Below, in pieces: positions 16,460-24,958 of a stretch of DNA of 57,683 nucleotides. The position numbers and the translations under genes were made by a program. The notes under the pieces are model-generated. The model had not been told where the DNA came from and did not search any database. It saw only the letters and a list, made by a program, of their open reading frames with translations. The first letter of the stretch is position 1; every line of letters starts with the position of its first letter. Origin of the DNA: a bacterium (GTDB lineage: Bacteria; Sumerlaeota; Sumerlaeia; MVZB01); NCBI GenBank assembly GCA_021372575.1, contig JAJFUE010000087.1, positions 1 through 57,683 of the forward strand, in the 5' to 3' direction.

Positions 16460-17923
16460 TTACGCCTTGCCTGCCAAAGATTTCACAGTCTGCATGACGG
16501 AGTAAATGAGGACATCCTCGGCCTCGGGACTGTAAGGCAGCCGGTGGAAATTGCCGAACACCTCGTAGCCACCGGCGGCGATCTGCGCCTGGCCGGGGAA
16601 GTAACCGATGTAAAGGCCGGCGTAGGCGGTGACCATGACCTGGCTGCCGCGCAGCTCGTCCTTGACGCGCAGGCCGATCGGGCTGCACATCTCGCCGGGC
16701 AGGCAGGCGTGGACGAACTTGTCGCCGATGCGCACGACGGCGAGGTCGCCGGGCTGGGTGACGTTGTAACGGCCGTTCTTGTCCATCGATGCCAAAACGC
16801 GCCGGGCCATGCGCGCCATGCGGCGGGTCGGGCCGGAGAGCGGCTTGGACGGGTCGGCGACGGCGTCGGTCTCGATGCCGTTGGTTCCGGTCCACGCGGA
16901 GAGGACGGGGAATTCGACGTGGGCGTGGCCAATGCGGATCGGGCCGGTAATCTCCTCCATGGGCGACGCGAGGGCCTTCGTGATGTCGTCGGCAAGCCGG
17001 ACGCCGATCTTCTTCACTTCATCGACATGGACCTTCGCGGGCGCGTAAAAATTGAACGGGGATTCGGGGCGATGGTTGTCGGGTTTCATGTCGCCACAGG
17101 TGCCCTGCATGAAGATGGCCGGGATGCCGCCGAGCCGCGAACTCATTTCGGCCTGCGCGAAACCGGCGTAGTCGCCGCCGACGAAGTTGCTGCCGATCGT
17201 GGTCGGGTGGCAGCTGTAGGCAAACGAGAGGGCGATCGGCTTGCCGGCGCGATCGACGAACTTGAGCACGACAACTTCGGGGTCGTGGAAGCCGTAGGGG
17301 TTGATCTCCCACGTGTCGTCGCCGTTCATGTCGGTGCCACGGCGGCTGACGCCGATGCTGGATGAACCGCGGCCGAAGAACAGGCGCGCCTCGCGTTCGC
17401 TGGCGAGGGCCTTATCGACGGCCTCGATGCTCTTCTCGACGAGCCAGGCGCGGAAGCGCTCGTCGCCCATCACGGGCGCCGAATGATTGTGCGTGGCCAT
17501 CATGATGACCTGGCCGGGGTTGATGCCGTGCTTTCTTTTGAGTTCTTTGTTGATGGCATCGATGATGCCCCACGGCCGGTCCTGGGTGTCGAAATAGACG
17601 GTCTCCGCGACGAGATAGACAACCTTGTTCTTGCCGTCGCCGATCGTGAGGCATTTGACGTGGATCGGCTGGTAGGCGCCTTCGCTGGGCTTGGTGCGAT
17701 GCTCGAAGCCGGCGAGCATGGTTTTCCACGTCGGGGTGATGTCGATTTCCGAGACGCCGATTTTAAACGGGAGCGGAGAACCTTCGGCTGATGCGGGTTC
17801 TGTGCCGAGCGGCTTTTCGGCGGCGCCCAGCGTGCCGGCGAGCGAACCGGCCAGAACAGCGGCGGCGGCGCCCTTCAGAAAATTGCGGCGGCTCGGACCT
17901 TGCGAAATATCTTGTGGTGCCAT
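16460..17923 (-). CDS. Tat-exported ceramidase-like protein, copy 2
   Basis: 487 residues from the ATG at 17923. It has a twin-arginine signal (SRRNFLKG) and hydrophobic core but no lipobox cysteine, so it is probably released into the periplasm. The landmarks match its paralogues: IGVSEIDITPTWKTMLAGF, ATHNHSAPV, YSCHPTTIG, QGTCGDMKPDN and AAGGYEVFGNFHRLPY. The ceramidase nucleophile position reads GDMKP, again Lys in place of Ser. Metal-binding histidines appear kept. It lies 127 bases upstream of copy 1 and is transcribed in the same direction; no terminator is seen between them, so they may share a transcript. The substrate is unknown. Confidence 0.85.
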   Translation of the reverse strand: MAPQDISQGPSRRNFLKGAAAAVLAGSLAGTLGAAEKPLGTEPASAEGSPLPFKIGVSEIDITPTWKTMLAGFEHRTKPSEGAYQPIHVKCLTIGDGKNKVVYLVAETVYFDTQDRPWGIIDAINKELKRKHGINPGQVIMMATHNHSAPVMGDERFRAWLVEKSIEAVDKALASEREARLFFGRGSSSIGVSRRGTDMNGDDTWEINPYGFHDPEVVVLKFVDRAGKPIALSFAYSCHPTTIGSNFVGGDYAGFAQAEMSSRLGGIPAIFMQGTCGDMKPDNHRPESPFNFYAPAKVHVDEVKKIGVRLADDITKALASPMEEITGPIRIGHAHVEFPVLSAWTGTNGIETDAVADPSKPLSGPTRRMARMARRVLASMDKNGRYNVTQPGDLAVVRIGDKFVHACLPGEMCSPIGLRVKDELRGSQVMVTAYAGLYIGYFPGQAQIAAGGYEVFGNFHRLPYSPEAEDVLIYSVMQTVKSLAGKA

Positions 17924-18029
17924 GATCGTGTGCCTCGAAAATGTTCTGGCTGGCAAACGCCGCGACGGCGCGGCAGGGTTGTTATAGCGCGTTTGAGGGG
18001 GTTTGTCGAAACAGATCACGAAACGGCAA

Positions 18030-18115
18030 ATCCGTATTCATCAGCATCAATCCGCACCATCCGCGTCCAATTAAACGCGGATTTTACGGATAAAACAGAT
18101 GATTTCGGATTGACT
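18030..18115. repeat. Dispersed element (CCGCGTCCAATTAAACGCGGATTTT), copy 1
   Basis: CATCCGCGTCCAATTAAACG followed by CGGATTTTACGGATAAAACAG and GATGATTTCGGAT. A related stretch lies at 40700-40780 with about 80 percent matching letters by eye. It contains ACGCGGAT/ATCCGCG half-palindromes. It sits between divergent genes. Confidence 0.65.
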
Positions 18116-18173
18116 ATGTTTCTGCCGGGGTAGCACGATCATGCCGATAAATTCTGAACGGGAGACACCGGAG

Positions 18174-19226
18174 ATGCTGGTTCATCGCATGATTCGACTC
18201 GCCTGTGGACTGATGCTGATGGGCGCGATCGCCATGGCTGCGCCGGTGGTCAGCAATGTGCGATTTTCTTCCGAAGATGCAGCCACCCGAAAGATTACAT
18301 ATGACCTCGCGGGGGCAACCGGCCCGGTGATGGTCAGCGTCGTGCTTCAGGATCAAGTCGGCAAATGGATCATCCCCGATCTCAGGGCGCTCGAAGGCGA
18401 CTTCGGGACGGCCGTAGCGAACGGGACGGGGAAGACGATTTATTGGCACATCACGAAGCCGCTCGCAGAAGACGGGCGAATACTCGAGGCGAAAGTGATC
18501 GTCTCCGAGATCGGGCGCACGAAGACGGTGAAGCTGCCGGGTGGCGTGGAGCTGGAACTGGCGCGCATCCCGGCGGGGACGTTCCTCATGGGCGGCGACG
18601 GGAAAGACGAATCGCCGCGGCACATGGTGTGGATCAAGAAGGATTTCTATTTGGGTAAAACCGAGGTCTCGCAGAAACAGTGGGACGCGGTGCTGAAAAA
18701 GAACACATCCAACGTGAAGGGCAACCCGCAGCTGCCGGTCGAGTCGGTGTCGTGGGACCTGTGCTCGGAATTTATCGACGCGCTCAACAAGCTCGGCAAG
18801 GACAAGTTCCGCATGCCGAGCGAGGCCGAGTGGGAATACGCCTGCCGCGCCGGGACAACGACGCGCTGGTTCTTTGGCGACGACGCAAAAAAGCTCGGCG
18901 ACTACGCGTGGATTACGACGAATTCGGGCGGGACGACGCACTCGGTCGGAGAGAAGAAGCCGAACCCGTTCGGGCTTTACGACATCTTGGGAAGCACGTT
19001 CGAGTGGGTGCAGGACTGGTATCATCCGACGTACGAGGGCGCGCCGGTCGATGGCAGCGCCTGGATGGTGAAGGACAAGGAGTATCCGTTCAAGGTTTCG
19101 CGCGGCGGCGCGTTCCACATGGGCGAGAACATCAGCACGCCGGCGTATCGGACGGTGCAGTTCCCGAACGAAGACGGGAGCTGGTACGGATTGCGCGTGG
19201 CGTGCGACGCGGAATCGGAAGAATAG
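18174..19226 (+). CDS. Exported SUMF1 (formylglycine-enzyme-like) protein
   Basis: 350 residues from the ATG at 18174, chosen for the GGGAGA upstream and a compact signal peptide (MLVHRMIRLACGLMLMGAIA, cleavage after AMA). An in-frame ATG at 18141 would add 11 residues. Residues about 25-115 form a beta-rich Ig-like domain often found before SUMF1 domains. The SUMF1 fold follows: LARIPAGTFLMGG, KTEVSQKQWDAV, FRMPSEAEWEYACRAG, NPFGLYDILGSTFEWVQDWY, VSRGGAFH. The catalytic cysteines of true formylglycine-generating enzyme are absent after RGGAF, so it is probably non-catalytic. It sits between ceramidase-like copies 2 and 3, on the opposite strand. Confidence 0.85.
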   Translation: MLVHRMIRLACGLMLMGAIAMAAPVVSNVRFSSEDAATRKITYDLAGATGPVMVSVVLQDQVGKWIIPDLRALEGDFGTAVANGTGKTIYWHITKPLAEDGRILEAKVIVSEIGRTKTVKLPGGVELELARIPAGTFLMGGDGKDESPRHMVWIKKDFYLGKTEVSQKQWDAVLKKNTSNVKGNPQLPVESVSWDLCSEFIDALNKLGKDKFRMPSEAEWEYACRAGTTTRWFFGDDAKKLGDYAWITTNSGGTTHSVGEKKPNPFGLYDILGSTFEWVQDWYHPTYEGAPVDGSAWMVKDKEYPFKVSRGGAFHMGENISTPAYRTVQFPNEDGSWYGLRVACDAESEE

Positions 19227-19241
19227 AAATTAAATATGGAT

Positions 19242-19288
19242 AGCAAAAATGCCGAATCGAGTGGGAACAACCATTCGATTCGGCATTA
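19242..19288 (-). terminator. 13-bp stem terminator after ceramidase-like copy 3
   Basis: Perfect 13-bp arms 19248-19260 and 19275-19287 (TGCCGAATCGA and its complement) with a 14-base loop. On the minus strand a TTTTTGC run follows, so it best fits the copy 3 gene. It could also slow plus-strand transcription from the SUMF1 gene. Confidence 0.75.
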
Positions 19289-19334
19289 CGATTACGATTA
19301 CGATTACGAGCACGAGCACGAGCACGAACACGAT
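19284..19334. repeat. GATTAC/GAGCAC hexamer array (longest copy)
   Basis: One CATTAC, three GATTAC, three GAGCAC and one GAACAC unit, in perfect six-base register. It abuts the terminator hairpin and the stop of the ceramidase-like copy 3 gene. Confidence 0.85.
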
Positions 19335-19335
19335 T

Positions 19336-20817
19336 TTATGCGAGCTCTTTGATCGTTTGCATCACTCCATAAACGAGGATGTCCTCCGCTTCCGGGGTGT
19401 AGGGCTTGTAGTGGAGGTTTGAGAAGACTTCGTAGCCGCCGGCGGCGATTTGCGTCTGGCTCGGGAAGTAGCCGGAATTGGCGTTGGTGTAGCCGCTGAC
19501 CATCACCATGTTACCGCGCAGCTCGTCCTTGATGCGCAGGCCGACGGGGCAGCAGATCTCGCCGCCGAGGCCGACCTGAATGAAGCGGTCGCCGATCCGG
19601 ATGACGGTCATGTCCCAGCCCTGGCTTTTCTTGAAGGTGCCGTCGGGGTTGAGCGAGGCCAGCGTGTATTCGGCGAGGCGCGCCATGCGGCGCTCGGGGC
19701 CTGAGAACTTCTTCGCCGGATCAAGCTTGGCGTCGGGATCCTTCGACGGCGTGGCGGGGGTGGCGATCATCACCGGCAGATCGACCGTTCGTTTGCCGAT
19801 GCGAATCCTGCCCGTGATTTCCTCCATCGGCGATTGAAGAACGTTCGTGACCGATTCGGCGAGCTGGTTGCCGAAACGCTCGGGATCGGCGAGCGGCGCC
19901 TGTTGCGGCGCGAGGAATTCATACGGCTTTTTCGGGTCGGGGTTGTTGGGCTTGACGTCGGCGCCGGTGCCCTGCAGGAACAGCGCCGGCATGCCGCCGA
20001 GGCGCCTGCTCATTTCGATCTGGGCGAAGCCGGGGTAGTCGCCGCCCATCTTGAGGCCGCCCCACGTGGTCGGGTGGCAGCTGTAGCTGAACGCGAGCGC
20101 GATCGGGCGGCCGTCGCGGCCGACGGCCTTGAGGACGGTGACCTCGCGATCGACGGGACTGTATGGGGCGATGCTGATGTGGGTGACGCGGCCTTCGGCG
20201 TCGAGGGCGCGGCGCGAGATGCCGAAATCGCAGCGGCCGCGGCCGAAGAACAGGCGCGCCTCGCGCTCGCTCTTGACCGCCTCGTCGGCGGCCGCGACCG
20301 CCTGCTTCGCGAACAGCGCCGCGAATTTTTCGTCCTTGAGCAGCGGGGCGCAGTGGGTGTGGCTCGCGATCATGAAGATTTGTTCGGGATCGAGGCCGTG
20401 CATGGTTTTAAGCTGCGCGCGGATCGGCGCGAGGATGTTCTTGGGGTGGGCGCGCTCGTCGATGTAGCAGACGTCGGCCATCATAAGCAGGTAACGCGTC
20501 TTGCCGTCGCTGATCGACATCGCGCGAACTTTAAGCGGCTGGTATTTGTCGCCGGCCTTTGCCGTGCGGGGGCCGAAACCCATGAGGCCCACGTCCCAGG
20601 TCGGCGTGATGTCGGCCTCGGCGGCGCCGACGAGGAACGGCATCGCGGAGCCTTTGGCGATCGGCGTCTCGACGCCGAGAGGCCGTTTGATTTTGGCAGC
20701 AACGGTCTGGCACGCAGCCAACGCCGATCCAGCGACCACGGCGCCGACAGCGCCCTTTAAAAACTGGCGGCGGCCCTGGTTGTGGCTTTCATTCGGGTTT
20801 TTGTGATCGTGCGCCAT
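19336..20817 (-). CDS. Tat-exported ceramidase-like protein, copy 3 (putative lipoprotein)
   Basis: 493 residues from the ATG at 20817. Twin-arginine signal (GRRQFLKG), hydrophobic core and LAAC, a possible lipobox, so Tat-exported and perhaps lipid-anchored. Landmarks are VGAAEADITPTWDVGLMGF, IASHTHCAP, YSCHPTTWG, QGTGADVKPNN and AAGGYEVFSNLHYKPY. The ceramidase Ser position is Lys, as in copies 1 and 2. All three copies keep a FFGRGR segment before the second half. The conserved ending (EAEDILVYGVMQT) is close to that of copy 2 (EAEDVLIYSVMQT), so those two are probably nearest relatives. The function is an extracytoplasmic metal-dependent hydrolase of unknown substrate. Confidence 0.85.
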   Translation of the reverse strand: MAHDHKNPNESHNQGRRQFLKGAVGAVVAGSALAACQTVAAKIKRPLGVETPIAKGSAMPFLVGAAEADITPTWDVGLMGFGPRTAKAGDKYQPLKVRAMSISDGKTRYLLMMADVCYIDERAHPKNILAPIRAQLKTMHGLDPEQIFMIASHTHCAPLLKDEKFAALFAKQAVAAADEAVKSEREARLFFGRGRCDFGISRRALDAEGRVTHISIAPYSPVDREVTVLKAVGRDGRPIALAFSYSCHPTTWGGLKMGGDYPGFAQIEMSRRLGGMPALFLQGTGADVKPNNPDPKKPYEFLAPQQAPLADPERFGNQLAESVTNVLQSPMEEITGRIRIGKRTVDLPVMIATPATPSKDPDAKLDPAKKFSGPERRMARLAEYTLASLNPDGTFKKSQGWDMTVIRIGDRFIQVGLGGEICCPVGLRIKDELRGNMVMVSGYTNANSGYFPSQTQIAAGGYEVFSNLHYKPYTPEAEDILVYGVMQTIKELA

Positions 20818-20916
20818 TTGAAGATTATTCCTCGCGGGTATTGAAAAACAGAATTGAGAAAACAATTAGACAGTGGGGGGGAATTGTCAAAACAAATGGG
20901 GTGTGGGCGACACCGG

Positions 20917-21411
20917 TCAGTCGGCGGTTTGGTCGGGATCGCCACGGAAGAAAATCGAATAGAGCGCGAGGAGGAACCATTTGCCGGGGATCAGGATGAC
21001 GCCGATCGTTAGAAGCAGGGCGTTCCAGTGACTCCGACGCGGAAACTCGATCGCTTCGATATCGGGCTGCGGCCTGACGATGAACGCCGAGATGAGATAG
21101 GCCAGCAGCACGATCCAGTAACGCTGCTGGACCCACCGGGCGAAATCGGGGCTATGAAGGCCGCGATATTGAACGTAATGATCGGACAGCCACGGGATGA
21201 AATAGACGATGAACGGATACGGCGCCGCCATCAGCGCGATCGATACGATCAGGTGCAGCGGGATTTCACGGCCAGTCAGCAGTCGCTCGCCAAACAGCGT
21301 GCGCGTCTTGGGCTCCTTCACTTCCCTTCGCTGCCAGCCGCAGAAACGACAGGCAATCGGGCCATCGGCGGGAGGAACTCCAAGGTTTTGACCGCATCTT
21401 GGGCAGAACAT
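20917..21411 (-). CDS. Zinc-ribbon membrane protein, unknown function
   Basis: 164 residues. The N-terminus has CPRCGQNL then CRFCGW (CxxC...CxxC), a zinc ribbon, followed by a basic linker. After residue 45 come about three hydrophobic helices, so it is an inner-membrane protein with a small cytoplasmic zinc ribbon. I recognise no specific family. It begins 14 bases after the cyclase-family gene ends on the same strand, so the two may be co-transcribed, but no functional link is evident. Confidence 0.75.
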   Translation of the reverse strand: MFCPRCGQNLGVPPADGPIACRFCGWQRREVKEPKTRTLFGERLLTGREIPLHLIVSIALMAAPYPFIVYFIPWLSDHYVQYRGLHSPDFARWVQQRYWIVLLAYLISAFIVRPQPDIEAIEFPRRSHWNALLLTIGVILIPGKWFLLALYSIFFRGDPDQTAD

Positions 21412-21425
21412 GGTTCACTCCAAAG

Positions 21426-22016
21426 TCAGCGCGGGCGCAGGACCGCGCGCGCGGGGACTCCGTCTGCGCCGATGATTTTAAGCGGCAGGCAAATCAGGTC
21501 GTAATCGCCGGGTGAAACCTGTGACAGGTCGAGCGTTTCGAGGATCCAGATCCCCGCGCCGAGGAGGGTGCGGTGGATGAAGTCGCCGGCTTCGTCACCG
21601 GCGCCGATCGAGAGCGCGTCGATGCCCACCAGGGCCACGCCGATCGTGACGAGACGCTCGGCGGCCTCCGGCAATAACAGATCCATGCGGCCGCCGGTCT
21701 TGAACAGGACGCGCTCCCCTTGCCCGATCCGCAACCAGTCGATTTCGGGTGCGCCGACCGGCTCGGCGATTTCGATGACGCGCGCCGGGCCGATGAGCGA
21801 GTCGAGCGGCGCGGATTCGGCCGGGGCGCCGTTGTCGAAGCAATGGCGGGGCGCGTCGAGATGCGTGCCGGCGTGACTGCTCATCGCAATCTCGCTCAGG
21901 TTGAACGCCGCGCCATTGGAAATGGAGGAAAGCGAACGGATTTTAAACGGCGGGTCGCCGGGCCACACCGGCAGTCCGGGATGAAGCGGGGTGGAAATAT
22001 CGATCCAGTCGGTCAT
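21426..22016 (-). CDS. Cyclase / kynurenine formamidase-like metal hydrolase
   Basis: 196 residues from the ATG at 22016; the open frame reaches 22148 but the extra part has no family features. The metal-binding motif HAGTHLDAPRH spans residues 48-58 (His48, His52, Asp54, His58), diagnostic of the cyclase/KynB family. It opens with ISTPLHPGLPVWPGDPPF, also typical. Such enzymes hydrolyse N-formylkynurenine or other amides and lactones; no tryptophan-catabolism gene is nearby, so the substrate is open. Cytoplasmic, with no signal peptide. Confidence 0.88.
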   Translation of the reverse strand: MTDWIDISTPLHPGLPVWPGDPPFKIRSLSSISNGAAFNLSEIAMSSHAGTHLDAPRHCFDNGAPAESAPLDSLIGPARVIEIAEPVGAPEIDWLRIGQGERVLFKTGGRMDLLLPEAAERLVTIGVALVGIDALSIGAGDEAGDFIHRTLLGAGIWILETLDLSQVSPGDYDLICLPLKIIGADGVPARAVLRPR

Positions 22017-22264
22017 GGGGGAAGGATAGCAGGAGAAGAGCGAAGGGTGAAGGGTGAAGGAATGATGAATGATGAAAGATGAAAGACACACGTTGAGCCT
22101 GGGGTATCGGAAGGCAATCCATCGCTTACGCTCGGGCCGCTGCATCATGCACGAGCACGAGCATGAAAATTGGTGGGAAAGCCGTCAACTTAGCCCTCGA
22201 CTTGGAGGGGTGGGGTGTTGAGAATGGCTCGGGCCGGTGACCGGCCAACCAACATGAACTTACG

Positions 22265-23539
22265 GTGGCCCCGTTGCACTCCGCCAAAGATTTCAGCCAA
22301 ATCGGGCGCCGCTTGATTCTCCTGTTCGGGATCGTTACGGCCCTCGCCATCGCCGGATGCCGCCATGTCGCGGTTTCGGGCGAACCCGCCATTGACAAGG
22401 ACGGGCTGGCCGGCGTGACGCCGCCGCGCAGCCTGGCCGTCCTGCCGACGACCGATATCTCCGGCCATGCGGACCTTGCGCCGGCCATGCGCGAGGCGCT
22501 GCATGCCGCGCTTTCGAAGCTGCCGCTGGAGAACCGGCAGCTCACGGTAACCGATCAGCGGCTCGCGATGATCGCCAACCGCATGGGGATCCAACCGGAG
22601 AACCTGCCGCAAGCGGCGCTGGCGCACCCTTCGATCGCCGATATCGTCGTGTTCAGCCGGATCGAGAAAATCAGCCGCGTCTATCTGATCCTTTACGCGC
22701 ACAACCGGTTCCGGCTCGACTTCCAGATGGTCGATACGCGCTCGCGGCACGTTTTTTACCGCAACGAATTCGTGGTCACAAACCGCTGCTTCGCGCCGAC
22801 GATCAACCTGTTCGGGCTGGCGGGGAGCGCGTTCTGGTCGCTGGGGCAACTGACCACGGAATCGGTCACGGGAACGTTCAATGAAGGCGCGCGCAAGATC
22901 GTCGCGGAGCTTCCGCCGATGCCGGTGTTTTCGGAACTCGGCAACCGGCTGGCGATCGTCAAGACCAACGTCAAGATGCCGCGGACGAGCCTGGGCGTGG
23001 GCGACAAGATCCAGGTCGAGGTGATCGGCACGCCGCGCACGATGGCGAGCTTCAGCGTCGGCAAGGTGACGAGGCGCCTCAAGCTGCGCGAGGTCGCGCC
23101 GGGACGCTATACCGGCGAGTTCGTCGTGCGCAAGGGGATGAACACGCCGTATGCCGTCGTTGAGGCGACGCTGCGGCTGCCCAACGGCGGCGAAACGATC
23201 ACGGACGCGATGATGGAACAGCCGTTCTCGATCGACACGACTCCGCCACCGCACGGGCGCGTGACAAGCTGGTGGCCGGCGCGGCGCGGCAAGGGCATCT
23301 TCGGCGAGATCGAGCTCGAGAAAGACGAAACGGCCAACAACCCGGAGAAGCCGTCGCGATACATCGTCTATCGCCGCGCTCCGGGAGAGAAGGAGTTTGC
23401 GGAGATCGCCGAGACCGACGCGACGACGTTCAGCGACCCCAAGGCCGACCCGGCCAATCTCAACGAATACCGGATCGTGACGCGCGACATCGCGGGGAAC
23501 GACTCGACGCCGGGGCCGGTGGTGTGCGTGCAGAAATAA
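22265..23539 (+). CDS. Lipoprotein with GNA1162-like domain and FN3-like C-terminus
   Basis: 424 residues from a GTG at 22265; there is no strong ribosome site and other starts are possible. A signal peptide ends in a lipobox, LAIAGC (residues about 27-32). Residues about 50-210 (SLAVLPTTDISG, then IADIVVFSRIEKIS) resemble the GNA1162/DUF799 group of outer-membrane lipoproteins; this is a weak assignment. The rest is beta-rich; the last 90 residues (SRYIVYRRAPGEKEFAEIAE to NEYRIVTRDIAGNDS) look like a fibronectin type III domain. It faces the next gene tail to tail with a single base between the two stop codons, leaving no room for an intergenic terminator. Confidence 0.7.
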   Translation: MAPLHSAKDFSQIGRRLILLFGIVTALAIAGCRHVAVSGEPAIDKDGLAGVTPPRSLAVLPTTDISGHADLAPAMREALHAALSKLPLENRQLTVTDQRLAMIANRMGIQPENLPQAALAHPSIADIVVFSRIEKISRVYLILYAHNRFRLDFQMVDTRSRHVFYRNEFVVTNRCFAPTINLFGLAGSAFWSLGQLTTESVTGTFNEGARKIVAELPPMPVFSELGNRLAIVKTNVKMPRTSLGVGDKIQVEVIGTPRTMASFSVGKVTRRLKLREVAPGRYTGEFVVRKGMNTPYAVVEATLRLPNGGETITDAMMEQPFSIDTTPPPHGRVTSWWPARRGKGIFGEIELEKDETANNPEKPSRYIVYRRAPGEKEFAEIAETDATTFSDPKADPANLNEYRIVTRDIAGNDSTPGPVVCVQK

Positions 23540-23540
23540 T

Positions 23541-24509
23541 TTACTTGCCGCGCTTGGCGATGAGGCCGTAGAGGCGCGGGAGCGGGGCGAGATCGTGCTC
23601 GGGATGCGGGTCGTGCGGGTAGTCCCAGACGAAGAGGTTCTCGAATCCGGCGTCGGTGAGCCACTGCATGAGCTGTTTTTTTTCGAGGCCGGGGCGGCGG
23701 TCGGCCATCGCCACGCGGAACCGTTCGTTCTGGTGCGGCTGGAAATCGACGATCAGGATGCGGCCGCCGGGCTTGAGCGCGTGGCGGACCTGGCGCAGCA
23801 CAGCAACGATGTCATCGACGTGGTGCAGGATGATGAGCGCGAGGACGAGATCGACTTCGGCGCGCTTGAGCGGGAGCGACTCGACCGTGCCGCGGCGCAG
23901 ATCGACGTTGCGGATGCCGGATTCCTCGATCCGCCGCTTCGCGACGTCGAGCATCTGCTGGCTCATATCGACCGCGACGACCTTGTGGAAATGCGAGCCA
24001 AGGAGCGGCAGCAGGTAGCCGGTTCCCGCGCCGAGGTCGGCAACGTCGAGATCGCGCGGAAGAAGGCGCACCAAAGCTTCCAAGTGAAAGGTGGGGCCGA
24101 AGGCGTGCTCGCGCAGGGCGTCCCAGCGCGAGCCGATGCGGTCGAAGAATTCCTCGCCGGCGGCGGACTGGCGCATCGCCAGCGTGCGCTGGAGGCGCTT
24201 GCGATCGACTTCGGGAAGCTCGTTCTCGCGAAGCAGGCGGTTAAGCGAATCGCGCAGGGCGGTGTCGTCGTCGCCGAGGTCGGCCTCGACGCTCGCGCGG
24301 TAGAACGTCGCCGCGCCGATCGGGCGGTCGGCGACGAGGCCCTGTTCCTTGAGCGCCTTCAGGTGGCGGCTGATCGAGGACTGCGGCATCTCAAGAATGC
24401 GTACGAGTTCGCCAACCGACAGCTCCTCGTGGCTGAGCAGGTGCAACAGCCGGAGCCGCGCCGGGTCGCCGACGGCCTTGAACATGGCGCTGAGCGTGGC
24501 TAAATCCAA
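23541..24509 (-). CDS. ArsR-type regulator fused to a SAM-dependent methyltransferase
   Basis: 322 residues from a TTG at 24509. The start is chosen because AGGTGG precedes it and the protein then opens LDLATLSAMFKAVGDPARL, as ArsR proteins do; the next in-frame ATG is 24485. Residues 1-85 are an ArsR winged helix (MPQSSISRHLKALKEQGLV). From about residue 130 there is a class I methyltransferase (DVADLGAGTGYLLPLL, then LILHHVDD and LKPGGRILIVD). Such fusions are known in methionine/SAM-cycle regulation and metalloid resistance, but neither pathway is represented nearby. A double dyad overlaps its start and suggests autoregulation. Confidence 0.88.
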   Translation of the reverse strand: MDLATLSAMFKAVGDPARLRLLHLLSHEELSVGELVRILEMPQSSISRHLKALKEQGLVADRPIGAATFYRASVEADLGDDDTALRDSLNRLLRENELPEVDRKRLQRTLAMRQSAAGEEFFDRIGSRWDALREHAFGPTFHLEALVRLLPRDLDVADLGAGTGYLLPLLGSHFHKVVAVDMSQQMLDVAKRRIEESGIRNVDLRRGTVESLPLKRAEVDLVLALIILHHVDDIVAVLRQVRHALKPGGRILIVDFQPHQNERFRVAMADRRPGLEKKQLMQWLTDAGFENLFVWDYPHDPHPEHDLAPLPRLYGLIAKRGK

Positions 24510-24537
24510 TATCCACCTATCCGGATATAAGGATAGG
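24509..24537 (-). promoter_or_regulatory. Two interleaved dyads at the ArsR-methyltransferase start
   Basis: Two inverted repeats with the same 8-base spacing and an overlap: CCTATCC-N8-GGATAGG (24516-24537) and ATATCC-N8-GGATAT (24509-24528). Both contain a TATCC/GGATA core. They cover the ribosome site and reach the TTG start, where an ArsR-family repressor would block its own expression. This is inferred from position and symmetry. Confidence 0.65.
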
Positions 24538-24757
24538 CGCGGGAGAGAAGGGGCGTCAAGAGAGATGAATGGTGAATGATGCAATGGGGCAACGAAACAG
24601 ATCGTTTACTCGGTCATGGCTGAGATTGCATGTAAAATGCGGATAAAATTCCTGCACTCCAAGGTCGCATGCAATCGCCATATGTCCGCGCGGGGCAATC
24701 GGGTTGCGCCAGGTTGGGAGCACGAGCACGATGTGGGACCTATCCGTCCCGTCCGTC

Positions 24758-24958
24758 CTATTTCCCAATCACATGCCCGATATACGTCGGCATAAACCGG
24801 ATCATTTGACCGTATAACAACCAGCAACTGATTCCCGTCACAACCAGCAGCCCGAGCGCCAGCAGCGATTCGGTGAGCGTCGGCACGCCGGCCTCTTCGC
24901 CCTCAACCATCCCTGCCGTTTCGCTCACCGGCACCGGCTTCCCGTCATGAGATTCCAT
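24758..24958 (-). CDS. Small single-helix membrane protein after the sensor kinase
   Basis: 66 residues. A hydrophilic N-terminal half (GKPVPVSETAGMVEGEEAG) is followed by one membrane helix (SLLALGLLVVTGISCWLLYG) and a short tail. The ATG at 24958 lies inside the end of the histidine kinase gene, a 14-base overlap in another frame, which suggests translational coupling. I recognise no family. It could be an accessory of the kinase, but only the overlap supports that. Confidence 0.55.
   Translation of the reverse strand: MESHDGKPVPVSETAGMVEGEEAGVPTLTESLLALGLLVVTGISCWLLYGQMIRFMPTYIGHVIGK

Noticed and set aside
14728-16497. A 589-codon open frame antisense to ceramidase-like copy 1
   Set aside because: Low-complexity Ala/Asp/Gly shadow; the minus strand has a clear Tat signal and family motifs.
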